A DNA stretch of 64,000 nt, from the NCBI RefSeq assembly GCF_029813835.1, contig NZ_JARVKV010000002.1, forward strand, positions 124,001 to 188,000. The letters run 5' to 3'. The translations under genes and the position numbers were made by a program. Each line of letters begins with the position of its first letter. Within the stretch, counting starts at the first letter, position 1. Source of the stretch: Streptomyces sp. DH37 (GTDB lineage Bacteria; Actinomycetota; Actinomycetes; Streptomycetales; Streptomycetaceae). The notes under the pieces are model-generated. The model worked only from the letters and a program-made list of their open reading frames with translations. It had not been told where the DNA came from and did no database searches. Shown one piece after another: positions 36,691-45,877 of this stretch.

Positions 36691-38177
36691 ACCGCGGCCT
36701 CCGCCCGCCGCCAGGCGGCCTGGTCACCCATGGGCTCATGGTGCCGCAGCGGCTGGGTGGCGCGCAGCAGGGAGCGCAGCGCGGCCAGGTCGCCGTCCAC
36801 GGCGCCGGCCGCGCGCGCCTGGACCAGCACGTTGCCGAAGGCCGCCGCCTCGGCCGGCCCCGCGACCACCGGCAGCCCGCAGGCGTCGGCCGTCAGCTGG
36901 CACAGCAACTCGTTGCGCACCCCGCCGCCGACGATGTGCACCACCTCCACCTCCCGCCCCGACAGCCGCCGGGCGTCGGCGACCGCCCGGCGGTGGGCCA
37001 GGGCCAGGGAGTCCAGCACGCAGCGGACCGTCTCGGCCGGATCGCGCGGCGCCGGCTGCCCGGTGCGGCGGCAGGCCCCGGCGATCCGCTCGGGCATCCG
37101 GCCCGGCGCCAGGAAGGCCGGGTCGCCCGCGTCCACCACCGAGCGCAGCGCGGGAGCCTTCGCGGCCCCGCGCAGCAGCGTCTCCAGCTCCGGGCGCAGT
37201 CCCTCCGCCTCCCAGGAGCGCAGGCACTCCTGGAGGAGCCACAGGCCCATGATGTTGCGCAGGTAGCGGACCGTGCCGTCCACGCCCAGCTCGTTGGTGA
37301 AGTTCGCGGCGCGCGACTCCTCGGTGAGCACCGGCGCGTCCAGCTCCACGCCGGCCAGCGACCAGGTGCCGGTGGCGATGTAGGCGAAACCCCGTCCGCT
37401 CCCGGCCGGGACCCCGGCCACGGCCGAGGCGGTGTCGTGCGAGCCGACGGCCGTGACCGGCACCGGCCCGGTCAGCCCGCACTCCTCCAGCACCTCCTCC
37501 AGCAGCTCGCCCGCCGGATCCCCCGGCCGGCGCAGCGGCGGGAACAGCGACAGGTCGACGCCGAACGCGTCCGCCACCGGCCGCGCCCAGCCGCCGGTGC
37601 GCGGGTCGACCAGCTGGGTGGTGGAGGCGTTGGTCAGCTCGGTGCCCTCCTCGCCCGTCAGCCAGTACGCGAACAGGTCGGGTATCAGCAGCAGGCGCCG
37701 GGCGGCGGCCAGGGCGGGGGTGCCGCGGGCCGCCACCAGCTGGTGGAGGGTGTTGAACGGCTGGTACTGCAGGCCGGTGGCGGCGTACAGCTCCTCGGGC
37801 GGCATGACGGCCGCGGCCCGCTCCGCGGCCCCCTCCGTGCGGCCGTCGCGGTAGTGGACCGGGTTGCCCAGCAGCGCGCCCGAGGCGTCCAGCAGCCCGT
37901 GGTCCACGGCCCAGGAGTCGATGCCGACCGAGGCCAGGCGCCCCTCGGGCGCGGCCCGGCCCGCCGCCCGCAGTCCGTCCAGCACGCCCCGGTACAGGCC
38001 GAGGACGTCCCAGTACAGGGTCCCGCCGGCGCGGACGGGGCGGTTGGGGAAGCGGTGCGCCTCGCGCAGTTCCAGGGCGCCCGGTCCGGCCGTGCCGACC
38101 ATGATGCGTCCGCTGGAGGCGCCCAGGTCGACGGCGGCGAAGGACAGGGGGGTGCGCGGGGGTGGGGCAGGGGGCAC
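36681..38177 (-). CDS. rhaB: Rhamnulokinase
   Basis: 498-residue FGGY-family kinase phosphorylating L-rhamnulose at O-1. Phosphate-1 loop AAVDLGASSGRIMVG, IDSWAVDHGLLD with the catalytic Asp, TGLQYQPFNTLHQL (rhamnulokinase-specific), GSHDTASAVAGVP and the adenosine loop HIVGGGVRNELLCQLTADA shortened to IVGGGVRNELL are all present. GTG start with GAGGT seven bases upstream. Lies 95 bases after rhaEW in the same direction and overlaps lutA. Confidence 0.95.
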   Translation of the reverse strand: MPPAPPPRTPLSFAAVDLGASSGRIMVGTAGPGALELREAHRFPNRPVRAGGTLYWDVLGLYRGVLDGLRAAGRAAPEGRLASVGIDSWAVDHGLLDASGALLGNPVHYRDGRTEGAAERAAAVMPPEELYAATGLQYQPFNTLHQLVAARGTPALAAARRLLLIPDLFAYWLTGEEGTELTNASTTQLVDPRTGGWARPVADAFGVDLSLFPPLRRPGDPAGELLEEVLEECGLTGPVPVTAVGSHDTASAVAGVPAGSGRGFAYIATGTWSLAGVELDAPVLTEESRAANFTNELGVDGTVRYLRNIMGLWLLQECLRSWEAEGLRPELETLLRGAAKAPALRSVVDAGDPAFLAPGRMPERIAGACRRTGQPAPRDPAETVRCVLDSLALAHRRAVADARRLSGREVEVVHIVGGGVRNELLCQLTADACGLPVVAGPAEAAAFGNVLVQARAAGAVDGDLAALRSLLRATQPLRHHEPMGDQAAWRRAEAAVCA

Positions 38178-38272
38178 GGTGGACCTCGCGGGACGGTGGG
38201 TTGGGCCTGCCCGGCGACCGCGGTGGCACGACAGGACGCGCGCGGTGGCCGGGCAGGGGATCGGGAGGGGCG

Positions 38273-40336
38273 TCAGCGCAGGAAGGCGGCGGCGACGCCC
38301 GCGTCGACGGGGATGTGCAGTCCGGTGGTGTGGCTCAGCTCGCCGCCGGTGAGGGCGAACACCGCGTTCGCCACGTGCTCGGGCAGCACCTCGCGCTTGA
38401 GGAGGGTGCGCTGGGCGTAGAACTCGCCGAGCTTCTCCTCCGGCACCCCGTACACCGCGGCGCGCTGCGCCCCCCAGCCGCCGGCGAAGATGCCGGAGCC
38501 GCGCACCACGCCGTCGGGGTTGACGCCGTTGACGCGGATGCCCAGTTCGCCCAGTTCGGCGGCGAGCAGCCGCACCTGGTGGGCCTGGTCGGCCTTGGTG
38601 GCGCCGTAGGCGATGTTGTTGGGGCCGGCGAAGACGCCGTTCTTGGAGGCGATGTAGACGATGTCGCCGCCCAGGCCCTGGGCGGCCATCACCCGGGCGG
38701 CCTCGCGGGAGACCAGGAAGGAGCCGCGGGCCATGATGGCGTGCTGGAGGTCCCAGTCCCTCGCGGTCGTCTCCAGCAGGGGCTTGGAGATGGAGATGCC
38801 CGCGTTGTTGACCACCAGGTCCACGCCGCCGAAGGCGAGGACGGCCGCCCCGAACGCCTCGGCGATCTGCTCCTCGTCGGTGACGTCCACCGTCACCGCC
38901 ACCGCCTTGTCGGGGCCGCCCAGCTCCTCGGCGACGGCGGAGGCGTTCTCCGCGTCGAGGTCGGCGACCACCACGCACGCGCCCTCCGCCACCAGCCGGT
39001 GCGCGATGGCCCTGCCGATGCCCGACCCGGCGCCGGTGACCAGCGCGATCCGGGTGGCCAGCGCCTTCGGCTCCGGCATCCGCCGGAGCTTGGCCTCCTC
39101 CAGTTCCCAGTACTCGATGCGGAACTTCTCCGACTCCTCGATGGGGGAGTAGGAGGAGACGGCCTCGGCGCCGCGCATCACGTTGATCGCGTTGACGTAG
39201 AACTCGCCCGCCACCCGCGCGGTCTGCTTGTCCCTGCCGAAGGAGAACATGCCCACGCCGGGGACGAGGACGATCGCCGGGTCCGCGCCGCGCATCGCGG
39301 GGGAGTCCGGCGCGGCGTGCCGCTCGTAGTACGCGCGGTACTCCGCGCGGTACTCCGCGTGCAGCTCCGCCAGCCGCGCGACGGCCTCCTCCAGGGGCGC
39401 GGCCGGCGGCAGGTCGAGGACCAGGGGCCGGACCTTGGTGCGCAGGAAGTGGTCCGGGCAGGAGGTGCCCAGGGCCGCCAGGCGCGGGTGCTCGGCGCGG
39501 GAGAGGAAGTCCAGGACGGCGTCCGTGTCGGTGAAGTGCCCGACCTGCGGCCGGTCGGCCGACGCGACGGCGCGTACGTACGGCGCCAGCGCGGCGGCGC
39601 GCGCCCGGCGCTCGTCCTCCGGCAGCGGCTCGTAGCCGTCCAGGACCGGGCCGAACGGCTCGGGCCTGCCGCGCTCGGCGAGGAACGCCTCGGCGGTGCG
39701 GATGATGTGGAGCGAGTTGCGCTCGCACTCCTCGGAGGTGTCGCCCCACGCGGTGATGCCGTGCCCGCCCAGGACGCAGCCGATCGCCCGCGGGTTGGCC
39801 TCCTTGACGGCGGCGATGTCCAGCCCGAGCTGGAAGCCGGGGCGGCGCCACGGCACCCAGACGACGGTGTCGCCGAAGCACTCGGCCGTCAGCTTCTCGC
39901 CGTCGGCGGCGCAGGCGAGCGCGATGCCGGAGTCGGGGTGGAGGTGGTCGACGTGGGCGGCGTCCACCAGGCCGTGCATCGCGGTGTCGATGGACGGGGC
40001 CGCTCCGCCCCGGCCGTGCAGGCAGTGGTCGAACGCGGCGACCATCTCGTCCTCGCGCTCCACCCCCGGGTACACGTCCTTCAGCGCGCGCAGCCGGTCC
40101 AGGCGCAGGACGGCCAGCCCGTCGGCGCTCAGCGTGCCCAGGTCCCCGCCGGAGCCCTTGACCCACAGCAGCTCGGTCTCGCCGCCGGTCACGGGGTCGG
40201 GACCGGTGCCCTTGGCGGAGGTGTTGCCGCCCGCGTAGTTGGTGTTGCGCGGGTCGGAGCCCAGCCGGTGCGAGCGCGCCAGCAGCGCCCCGACCGTCTC
40301 GTGCCGTGTCGTGCGGTTGCCGTCCACGTGTCTCAC
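38273..40336 (-). CDS. rhaEW: Bifunctional rhamnulose-1-phosphate aldolase/lactaldehyde dehydrogenase
   Basis: 687-residue fusion. The N-terminal half (to about 400) is a class II aldolase with zinc ligands in [20 protein letters not shown], shortened HVDHLHPDS, and GGHGITAWG; it splits rhamnulose-1-phosphate to DHAP and L-lactaldehyde. The C-terminal half is a short-chain dehydrogenase: nucleotide motif [19 protein letters not shown], and the S-Y-x3-K site in [20 protein letters not shown], cut to NNIAYGATK. It oxidises lactaldehyde to L-lactate. GTG start overlaps the rhaI stop (GTGA). A GTG nine bases further in is an alternative start. Confidence 0.94.
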   Translation of the reverse strand: MRHVDGNRTTRHETVGALLARSHRLGSDPRNTNYAGGNTSAKGTGPDPVTGGETELLWVKGSGGDLGTLSADGLAVLRLDRLRALKDVYPGVEREDEMVAAFDHCLHGRGGAAPSIDTAMHGLVDAAHVDHLHPDSGIALACAADGEKLTAECFGDTVVWVPWRRPGFQLGLDIAAVKEANPRAIGCVLGGHGITAWGDTSEECERNSLHIIRTAEAFLAERGRPEPFGPVLDGYEPLPEDERRARAAALAPYVRAVASADRPQVGHFTDTDAVLDFLSRAEHPRLAALGTSCPDHFLRTKVRPLVLDLPPAAPLEEAVARLAELHAEYRAEYRAYYERHAAPDSPAMRGADPAIVLVPGVGMFSFGRDKQTARVAGEFYVNAINVMRGAEAVSSYSPIEESEKFRIEYWELEEAKLRRMPEPKALATRIALVTGAGSGIGRAIAHRLVAEGACVVVADLDAENASAVAEELGGPDKAVAVTVDVTDEEQIAEAFGAAVLAFGGVDLVVNNAGISISKPLLETTARDWDLQHAIMARGSFLVSREAARVMAAQGLGGDIVYIASKNGVFAGPNNIAYGATKADQAHQVRLLAAELGELGIRVNGVNPDGVVRGSGIFAGGWGAQRAAVYGVPEEKLGEFYAQRTLLKREVLPEHVANAVFALTGGELSHTTGLHIPVDAGVAAAFLR

Positions 40337-41493
40337 GCCCCCCAGCCGGCCTGGCGGCCGTCCTTGCGGTCCTCGGTGATCCGCTCGGCCCATCCCGAGC
40401 GGTGGTACGCCGCGACGGGGTCCGGGTCCAGGCCCATCTCCTCGCGGACCTCGGCCAGCAGCGGCCGTACGTCGGTGTTGAAGGCGTCCATCAGCACGGC
40501 GTTGGCGGCCAGTACGTCGCCGGCGGCCTGGGCGGCGGACAGCGCCTCGCGGTCGACCAGCAGGGCCTTGGCGGTGGCCTCCTGGACGTTCATCACCGAG
40601 CGGATGATCGCGGGGATCTTCGCCTCGATGTTGTGGCACTGGTCGAGCATGAAGGCGGTCCGCGGCCCGTATCCGCCGCCGCGCACCACCTCGTACATGA
40701 TCCGGAAGAGCTGGAAGGGATCGGCGGCGCCGACCATCAGGTCGTCGTCGGCGTAGAAGCGGGAGTTGAAGTCGAAGCCGCCCAGCTTCCCCTCGCGCAG
40801 CAGCACGGCCACGATGAACTCGATGTTGGTGCCCGGCGCGTGGTGGCCGGTGTCCACCACCACCTGCGCCTTCTCGCCCAGCCGCAGGCAGTGCGCGTAG
40901 GCCGTGCCCCAGTCGGGGACGTCGGTGGTGTAGAAGGCGGGCTCGAACAGCTTGTACTCCAGCAGCATCCGCTGCCCCTCGCCGAGCCGCTCGTACACCG
41001 CGGACAGGGCCTCGGCCAGCCGGTCCTGGCGGGCGCGGACGTCGTCCTGGCCGGGGTAGTTGGTGCCGTCGGCGAACCACAGCTTCAGATCGCGCGAGCC
41101 GGTGGCGTCCATGATGTCGACGCACTCCAGCAGGTGGTCCAGCGCCTTGCGCCGTACGGCCGCGTCCGGGTGGCAGACGCTGCCGAGCCGGTAGTCGTCG
41201 TCCTGGAAGACGTTGGAGTTGATCGCGCCGAGGGCCAGCCCGCGCTCCTCGGCGTGCTTCGCCAGGGCGGCGTAGTCGTCGACCCTGTCCCAGGGGATGT
41301 GCAGGGCCACGGTCGGCGCGACGCCGGTGTGCGCGTGCACCCGGGCCGCGTCGTCGAGCTTCTCCTGCGGGGTGCGCGGGACGCCGGGCTGCGCGAAGAC
41401 CTTGAAGCGCGTTCCGGAGTTGCCGTAGGCCCACGAGGGCGTCTCGATGGCCTGGTTCTTGAGGGCCGCCTTCACGGCGGACACGGCGGTCAT
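40333..41493 (-). CDS. rhaI: L-rhamnose isomerase (RhaI type)
   Basis: 386-residue TIM-barrel isomerase converting L-rhamnose to L-rhamnulose, of the type found with rhaEW in actinobacteria and Pseudomonas stutzeri rather than E. coli RhaA. Metal-site blocks: [37 protein letters not shown] shortened to [27 protein letters not shown] and [14 protein letters not shown] with the Asp/His/Glu ligands. First gene of the operon; a strong promoter and LacI-type operator lie just upstream. Confidence 0.95.
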   Translation of the reverse strand: MTAVSAVKAALKNQAIETPSWAYGNSGTRFKVFAQPGVPRTPQEKLDDAARVHAHTGVAPTVALHIPWDRVDDYAALAKHAEERGLALGAINSNVFQDDDYRLGSVCHPDAAVRRKALDHLLECVDIMDATGSRDLKLWFADGTNYPGQDDVRARQDRLAEALSAVYERLGEGQRMLLEYKLFEPAFYTTDVPDWGTAYAHCLRLGEKAQVVVDTGHHAPGTNIEFIVAVLLREGKLGGFDFNSRFYADDDLMVGAADPFQLFRIMYEVVRGGGYGPRTAFMLDQCHNIEAKIPAIIRSVMNVQEATAKALLVDREALSAAQAAGDVLAANAVLMDAFNTDVRPLLAEVREEMGLDPDPVAAYHRSGWAERITEDRKDGRQAGWGA

Positions 41494-41525
41494 GCGTCAG
41501 AGCTCCCGGGTGCCGGACGGCTTTG

Positions 41526-41537
41526 TGAATCGTTTCA
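41526..41537. promoter_or_regulatory. LacI-type operator, rhaI side
   Basis: TGAATCGTTTCA, an inverted repeat whose reverse complement (TGAAACGATTCA) differs by one base from the operator at 41690. It sits 33 bases before rhaI and just downstream of the rhaI -10, where a bound repressor would block transcription. Confidence 0.75.
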
Positions 41538-41545
41538 TCGCCGGA

Positions 41546-41574
41546 AAGCTATGGGTGTCCGAAGGGGGTGTCAA
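41546..41574 (-). promoter_or_regulatory. rhaI promoter
   Basis: Minus-strand TTGACA (41569-41574), 17-base spacer, TAGCTT (41546-41551): a near-consensus hrdB-type promoter reading into rhaI. Confidence 0.75.
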
Positions 41575-41645
41575 GAGGCCGGGAGCCAGGAGGCCGCGAG
41601 GAACCGGTCGTTCCTGGCCGTTTGCGTTCTTCCGGTCGCGGGCCG

Positions 41646-41675
41646 TTGACGGGGGCCGAGGAGTGCCTCTACCGT
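41646..41675 (+). promoter_or_regulatory. rhaM promoter
   Basis: TTGACG (41646-41651), 18-base spacer, TACCGT (41670-41675): hrdB-type promoter reading into rhaM. The matching operator begins 15 bases after the -10. Confidence 0.7.
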
Positions 41676-41689
41676 CCGTGCGTCCTGGG

Positions 41690-41701
41690 TGAAACCATTC
41701 A
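41690..41701. promoter_or_regulatory. LacI-type operator, rhaM side
   Basis: TGAAACCATTCA (TGAA-N4-TTCA), flanked by GTG/CACA to give a longer near-palindrome. Thirty bases before the rhaM start and downstream of its -10. Confidence 0.75.
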
Positions 41702-41731
41702 CAGGCAACCGTGGCGTCCGAGGAGGAGCGT

Positions 41732-42052
41732 GTGCAGCGCGTCTGCTTTCTGCTGAAGGTCCGGGCCGACCGGCTGGCGGAGTACCGCGAGCGGCACGCC
41801 GCCGTCTGGCCGGAGATGCTCCGTGCCCTGAGCGGGAGCGGCTGGCGCAACTACTCGCTCTTCCTGCGCGAGGACGGCCTGCTGGTCGGCTACCTGGAGA
41901 CCGAGGACTTCGCCGCGGCGCGGGCCGCCATGGCGGCCACGGACGTCAACGCCCGCTGGCAGGCGGAGATGGCCGGTTTCTTCGAGGCGTTGGACGGCGA
42001 GCGGCCGGACGAGGCGATGCGCCCCCTCACCGAGGTCTTCCACCTCGACTGA
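41732..42052 (+). CDS. rhaM: L-rhamnose mutarotase
   Basis: 106-residue mutarotase that interconverts alpha- and beta-L-rhamnose before isomerisation. Family hallmarks: MQRVCFLLKVR start, LAEYRERHAAVWPEML with the catalytic His, NYSLFLREDGLLVGYLE, DVNARWQAEMAGFFE. The GTG at 41732 is chosen because it carries GAGGAGGAG five bases upstream and gives the family's usual N-terminus; a GTG at 41711 would add seven residues that include the ribosome-binding site. Divergent from rhaI and co-directional with the LacI gene. Confidence 0.93.
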   Translation: MQRVCFLLKVRADRLAEYRERHAAVWPEMLRALSGSGWRNYSLFLREDGLLVGYLETEDFAAARAAMAATDVNARWQAEMAGFFEALDGERPDEAMRPLTEVFHLD

Positions 42053-42228
42053 GTCCCGCCGAACCCACCGGGAGGGGCCGTGACGGGACGGCCGGCCGCG
42101 GTGGGCCGGGGCGGGGGGCCGCCGGCGGAGTCCGGCGCGCGTCCGGCTCCGGCGCGGGTGCGTAGCATGGGCGCGCGGCCCCGGGCCGGGCGCCGCGGAC
42201 AGCAGGAAACGGGGAGACGGTCGGGCTC

Positions 42229-43257
42229 GTGGCGCGCATGGTGGGCATCAAGGACGTGGCACGTCAGGCTGGGGTGTCGGTGGGGACCGTCTCCAACGTC
42301 ATCAACCGCCCGGAGATGGTCGCCGAGGAGACCAGGACCCGGGTGCAGGCGGTGATCACCCAGCTCGGCTACGTGCGCAGCGAGTCGGCGCGGCACCTGC
42401 GGGCGGGCCGGAGCCGGATCATCGCCCTGCTCGTCCTCGACATGGCCAACCCCTTCTTCGCCGACGTCGCCTCCGGCGCCGAGCGGGCGGCGCGGGAGCA
42501 GGGGCTGGGGGTGATGCTGTGCAACAGCGCGCAGAGCCCCGCGGAGGAGGCCGACTACCTCTCCCTCTTCGCCGAGCAGCGGGTGCGCGGCGTCCTGGTC
42601 ACCCCGGCCGACACCACCGGCCGCAACCTGGCCGACTTCCGCCGCCACGACATCCCCTACGTCGTGGTGGACCGGGTGCTGTCCGGCTCCGACGAGGGCT
42701 GCTCGGTCTCCGTCGACGACGTCACGGGCGGATCGCTGGCCGCCCGGCACCTGCTGGCCCAGGGCCACCGCGAACTGGTCTACGTGAGCGGGCCGATGCA
42801 CCTGTCGCAGTGCCGCGACCGGCACACCGGCGCGCTGGCGGCCCTGCGCGAGGCGGGGCTGCCGGAGAGCGCGCTGCGGCGGATCGAGGGGGAGCGGCTG
42901 GACGTGGCGGCGGGACGTGACGCGGGGGCGCGGCTGCTGGGCATGGCGCCGCGGCCGACGGCGGTGTTCTGCGCCAACGACCTGCTGGCGCTGGGCGTGC
43001 TCCAGGCGCTGTTCGCCGCCGGGGTCTCGGTACCGGGGGACATCGCCCTGGTCGGCTACGACGACATCGAGTTCGCGGCGGCGGCGGCCGTGCCCCTGAC
43101 CTCGGTGCGGCAGCCCGCCTTCCGGATGGGGCGCACGGCCGCAGACCTGCTCATCGAGGAGACCGGGGAGGACGCCGCCGAGCACCGGCACCAGCGGATC
43201 GTGCTCCAGCCCGAACTGGTCGTCCGCGACTCCAGCATCACCGCCTCCCACCACTGA
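42229..43257 (+). CDS. LacI-family regulator, probable rhamnose repressor
   Basis: 342-residue LacI/GalR protein. HTH: GIKDVARQAGVSVGTVSNVINRP, shortened IKDVARQAGVSVGTVSNVI (about residues 6-24), hinge YVRSESARHLRAG, then a periplasmic-binding-like effector domain (VLDMANPFFADVASG, VVVDRVLSG, FCANDLLALG, VGYDDIEFAAAAAVPLTSVRQP cut to VGYDDIEF). Position beside rhaM and two matching operators makes it the likely local repressor relieved by rhamnose or rhamnulose. GTG 42229 used; ATG 42238 is possible. Confidence 0.92.
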   Translation: MARMVGIKDVARQAGVSVGTVSNVINRPEMVAEETRTRVQAVITQLGYVRSESARHLRAGRSRIIALLVLDMANPFFADVASGAERAAREQGLGVMLCNSAQSPAEEADYLSLFAEQRVRGVLVTPADTTGRNLADFRRHDIPYVVVDRVLSGSDEGCSVSVDDVTGGSLAARHLLAQGHRELVYVSGPMHLSQCRDRHTGALAALREAGLPESALRRIEGERLDVAAGRDAGARLLGMAPRPTAVFCANDLLALGVLQALFAAGVSVPGDIALVGYDDIEFAAAAAVPLTSVRQPAFRMGRTAADLLIEETGEDAAEHRHQRIVLQPELVVRDSSITASHH

Positions 43258-43414
43258 CCACCGCCGGACCCGCACCGGAACCCGCACCGCGGCGGCACGA
43301 CCGGCGAGCAGGCCGGTGGCGCGGCCCACGGGGAGGCTCCCCCTCGGACGCGACGGGACGGCTCCCTCCGCCTCCCGGCGGACCCCCGGGCCGGCGGGAA
43401 GCGCGCCCCCGCGG

Positions 43415-44536
43415 TCACCGCGCGGCCGTCTCCCGTACGGCCGCGCGTCCGGGGGACGGCCCGGCTCCCCCTCCGCTAGCCCGGGGCCGGGCGAGGAGGG
43501 CCCGCACCTCGCGGACCGCGGCCCGGCCCGCGCGGTTGGCGCCGACGGTGCTCGCCGAGGGGCCGTAACCGACCAGGTGGATCCGCGGGTCGCGCACGGT
43601 GCGGGTGCCGTCCATGCGGATGCCGCCGCCCGGCTCGCGCAGCCGCAGCGGCGCCAGGTGGCCGATCGCGGCGCGGAAACCGGTGGCCCACACGATGCTG
43701 TCGGCCGCGACCGCGCGCCCGTCGTCCCACTCCACGCCGCCGGGCGTGATCCGGTCGAACATCGGCAGACGCCGCAGCACCCCGCTCTCCCGGGCGCGGC
43801 GCATCTCCTCGGTCATGGGCAGCCCCGTCACGGAGACCACGCTGCGCGGCGGCAGCCCGTCCCGTACGCGCTCCTCCACCAGGGCGACCGCGGCGCGTCC
43901 GCGCCCGGCGTCGAACGGGCCCTCGGTGAAGACCGGCTCGCGGCGGGTCACCCAGGCCGTGGCGGCCGCGGTCCGGGAGATCTCCAGCAGGTGCTGGACG
44001 GCCGAGGTGCCGCCGCCCACGACGACCACGCGCTCGCCGGCGAAGGCGTCCGGGCCGGGGTAGCGGGAGGTGTGGAACTGGCGGCCGGCGAAGGTCTCCT
44101 GACCGCGCACCCGGGGCCGGAACGGGCGGTCCCAGGTGCCGGTGGCGTTGATCAGCGCCCGGGCCGTCCACGTGCCCGAACCGGTCTCCACCAGCAGCCG
44201 TCCGTCCCCGGCCTCGCGGACCGCGCGCACGTGGACCGGGCGCAGCACCCGCAGGTCGAAGGCCCGCTCGTAGGCCGCGAAGTACCCGCCGATCACCTCG
44301 GAGGAGGGGCGGCGGGGGTCGGCGCCGGTCAGCTCCATGCCCGGCAGGGAGTGCATCCCGTGCACCCGGTCGTACGTCAGCGTGGGCCAGCGGAACTGCC
44401 AGGCCCCGCCGGGGTGCGGGGAGTGGTCCAGGACGACGAAGTCCCGGCCGGGCTCGTAGCCCGAGCGCCGCAGGTGGTACGCGCTCGACAGGCCCGCCTG
44501 CCCGGCGCCGACGACCACGACCTCCACATCGTTCAC
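43415..44536 (-). CDS. Flavin-containing monooxygenase-like NAD(P)-binding protein
   Basis: 373-residue FAD/NADPH enzyme of the CzcO/TrkA-like flavoprotein monooxygenase group. FAD-binding VVVVGAGQAGLSSAYHLRRSG, shortened VVGAGQAGLSSAYHL, at the N-terminus; NADPH-binding VVVVGGGTSAVQHLLE in the middle; ATGFRAAIGHL near the end, typical of this class. Cytoplasmic, no clear substrate. GTG start 44536 has only a weak GGAA upstream. Divergent from yjbQ. The C-terminal tail is Gly/Pro/Arg-rich. Confidence 0.9.
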   Translation of the reverse strand: MNDVEVVVVGAGQAGLSSAYHLRRSGYEPGRDFVVLDHSPHPGGAWQFRWPTLTYDRVHGMHSLPGMELTGADPRRPSSEVIGGYFAAYERAFDLRVLRPVHVRAVREAGDGRLLVETGSGTWTARALINATGTWDRPFRPRVRGQETFAGRQFHTSRYPGPDAFAGERVVVVGGGTSAVQHLLEISRTAAATAWVTRREPVFTEGPFDAGRGRAAVALVEERVRDGLPPRSVVSVTGLPMTEEMRRARESGVLRRLPMFDRITPGGVEWDDGRAVAADSIVWATGFRAAIGHLAPLRLREPGGGIRMDGTRTVRDPRIHLVGYGPSASTVGANRAGRAAVREVRALLARPRASGGGAGPSPGRAAVRETAAR

Positions 44537-44599
44537 GTTCCGGACAACCACGGGCGGCGCCGGATGCTTCCCGGCGCGGACAGGCGTCAGGATGGGGTC

Positions 44600-45022
44600 A
44601 TGAGCGATCGCTTCACCACCCGCATCCTCCATGTCACCACCGGCTCGCACGAGACCGTCGCCGACCTCACCCGCGACTGCGAGAACTTCCTCGCCGAGGT
44701 GGCCGACGGCCGCGACGGGCTGCTCAACGTGTTCGTCCCCCACGCGACCGCCGGCATCGCGATCATCGAGACCGGGGCGGGCAGCGACGACGACCTGCTC
44801 GCCGCGCTGCGCGACCTGCTGCCCGCCGACGACCGCTGGCGCCACCGGCACGGCAGCCCCGGGCACGGCCGCGACCACGTCCTGCCGGGCCTCGTCCCGC
44901 CGCACGCCACCCTGCCGGTGATCGGCGGGCGGCTGGAACTGGGCACCTGGCAGTCGGTCTGCCTGGTGGACACCAACGGCGACAACCCCGAGCGCCGGGT
45001 GCGGCTGTCCTTCCTCGGCTAG
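44600..45022 (+). CDS. YjbQ-family protein (secondary thiamine-phosphate synthase enzyme family)
   Basis: 140-residue YjbQ/UPF0047 protein. Hallmarks: NVFVPHATAGIAIIE with conserved His, LPGLVPPHATLPVIGGRLELGTWQSVCLVDTNG shortened to GRLELGTWQSVCLVD, and a closing NPERRVRLSF. Members complement thiamine-phosphate synthase mutants weakly and may be phosphate-ester or esterase enzymes; real role uncertain. Its stop lies six bases from the convergent HAD gene. Confidence 0.9.
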   Translation: MSDRFTTRILHVTTGSHETVADLTRDCENFLAEVADGRDGLLNVFVPHATAGIAIIETGAGSDDDLLAALRDLLPADDRWRHRHGSPGHGRDHVLPGLVPPHATLPVIGGRLELGTWQSVCLVDTNGDNPERRVRLSFLG

Positions 45023-45028
45023 CGCCGG

Positions 45029-45733
45029 CTAGCCCCGGTCCGCGCCCACCAGCCACTCGTACGCGGCCCGCGCGTCGAACTCCCGCTGCCCGCCGGGGAA
45101 GCACAGCCCCGCCGCCGCGAAGGCCGGGTCACCGGCCGTCTCGGGCAGGTAGGGCACGGCGACGCACCGCATCCCGGCGCGGCGGGCCGCCTCCGCGCCG
45201 GGCGGCGCGTCCTCCACCACCGCGCACCGCGCGGACTCCACGCCCAGCCGCCGGGCCGCCTCCAGGAACACGTCCGGCGCGGGCTTGCCCCGGGCAACCT
45301 CCTCGGCCGAGACGCGGACGGGCAGCAGGCCGGCCAGACCGGAACCCTCCAGCACCGCGTCGACCGCCGTGCGCGAGGAGCCGGAGGCGACGGCCATCGG
45401 GCACCCGGCGGCGTGCAGCAGTTCCACCAGCGCGCGCATCCCCGGGAAGACGGTGGCCGCGGTGCGCGCCAGCTCCAGGTAGAGGCGGTTCTTCCCGGCC
45501 AGCAGCTCCTCCAGCGGGGCGTCGATCCGGTGCTCCTCGCGCAGGGTCGCGAGCGTCTCCCGGGTGCCGATGCCGATGAAGCGCGTGTGGTCCTCCCAGG
45601 TGAAGCCGGTGACGCCGTACGAGGCGAGCAGCCGTCTGCCCGCCTCGTAGTAGACGGGCTCGCTGTCCACGAGCGTGCCGTCGAGGTCGAAGATCACGGC
45701 TGCGGCGGGGGAGGCGGCGGCAGAGGGTGTCAT
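45029..45733 (-). CDS. HAD-family hydrolase (phosphoglycolate/beta-phosphoglucomutase-like)
   Basis: 234-residue HAD-IA hydrolase. Motif I VIFDLDGTLVDSEP (nucleophile and acid Asp), motif II MAVASGSSRTAV, motif III lysine in VARGKPAPDVFLEAA, motif IV VVEDAPPGAEAARRAGM. The GKPAPDVF and ASGSS patterns match the beta-phosphoglucomutase / 2-deoxyglucose-6-phosphatase-like group, so a sugar phosphate is the likely substrate. Shares its upstream region with the divergent lactonase gene and its CebR/DasR-like boxes. Confidence 0.9.
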   Translation of the reverse strand: MTPSAAASPAAAVIFDLDGTLVDSEPVYYEAGRRLLASYGVTGFTWEDHTRFIGIGTRETLATLREEHRIDAPLEELLAGKNRLYLELARTAATVFPGMRALVELLHAAGCPMAVASGSSRTAVDAVLEGSGLAGLLPVRVSAEEVARGKPAPDVFLEAARRLGVESARCAVVEDAPPGAEAARRAGMRCVAVPYLPETAGDPAFAAAGLCFPGGQREFDARAAYEWLVGADRG

Positions 45734-45777
45734 GGGACCAGCATCCCAAGGCGCGGTCCGGGGGCCGGACGGGGGGA

Positions 45778-45791
45778 TGGTAGCGCTCCCA
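45778..45791. promoter_or_regulatory. CebR-like operator
   Basis: TGGTAGCGCTCCCA differs at one position from the published CebR box TGGGAGCGCTCCCA, the cello-oligosaccharide repressor site in Streptomyces. It lies 87 bases before the lactonase start and 45 before the divergent HAD start. Confidence 0.6.
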
Positions 45792-45794
45792 CTC

Positions 45795-45806
45795 TGGTCC
45801 AGGCCA
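45795..45806. promoter_or_regulatory. DasR-like dre site
   Basis: TGGTCCAGGCCA matches the core of the DasR consensus (TGGTCTAGACCA) at 10 of 12 positions. Only three bases separate it from the CebR-like box, and a TACGGT -10-like hexamer begins five bases after it. Confidence 0.5.
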
Positions 45807-45877
45807 ATGCTACGGTCGCCCCCGGTGCCCGGACGGGGCAGCGCTTCAGTGGGGTCGAGAGGGAGAGAGGCGACGCA

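Noticed and set aside
43415-44905. Longer N-terminus for the flavin monooxygenase reaching over the yjbQ gene
   Set aside because: The FAD motif starts at about residue 5 from GTG 44536; the extension is antisense to yjbQ.
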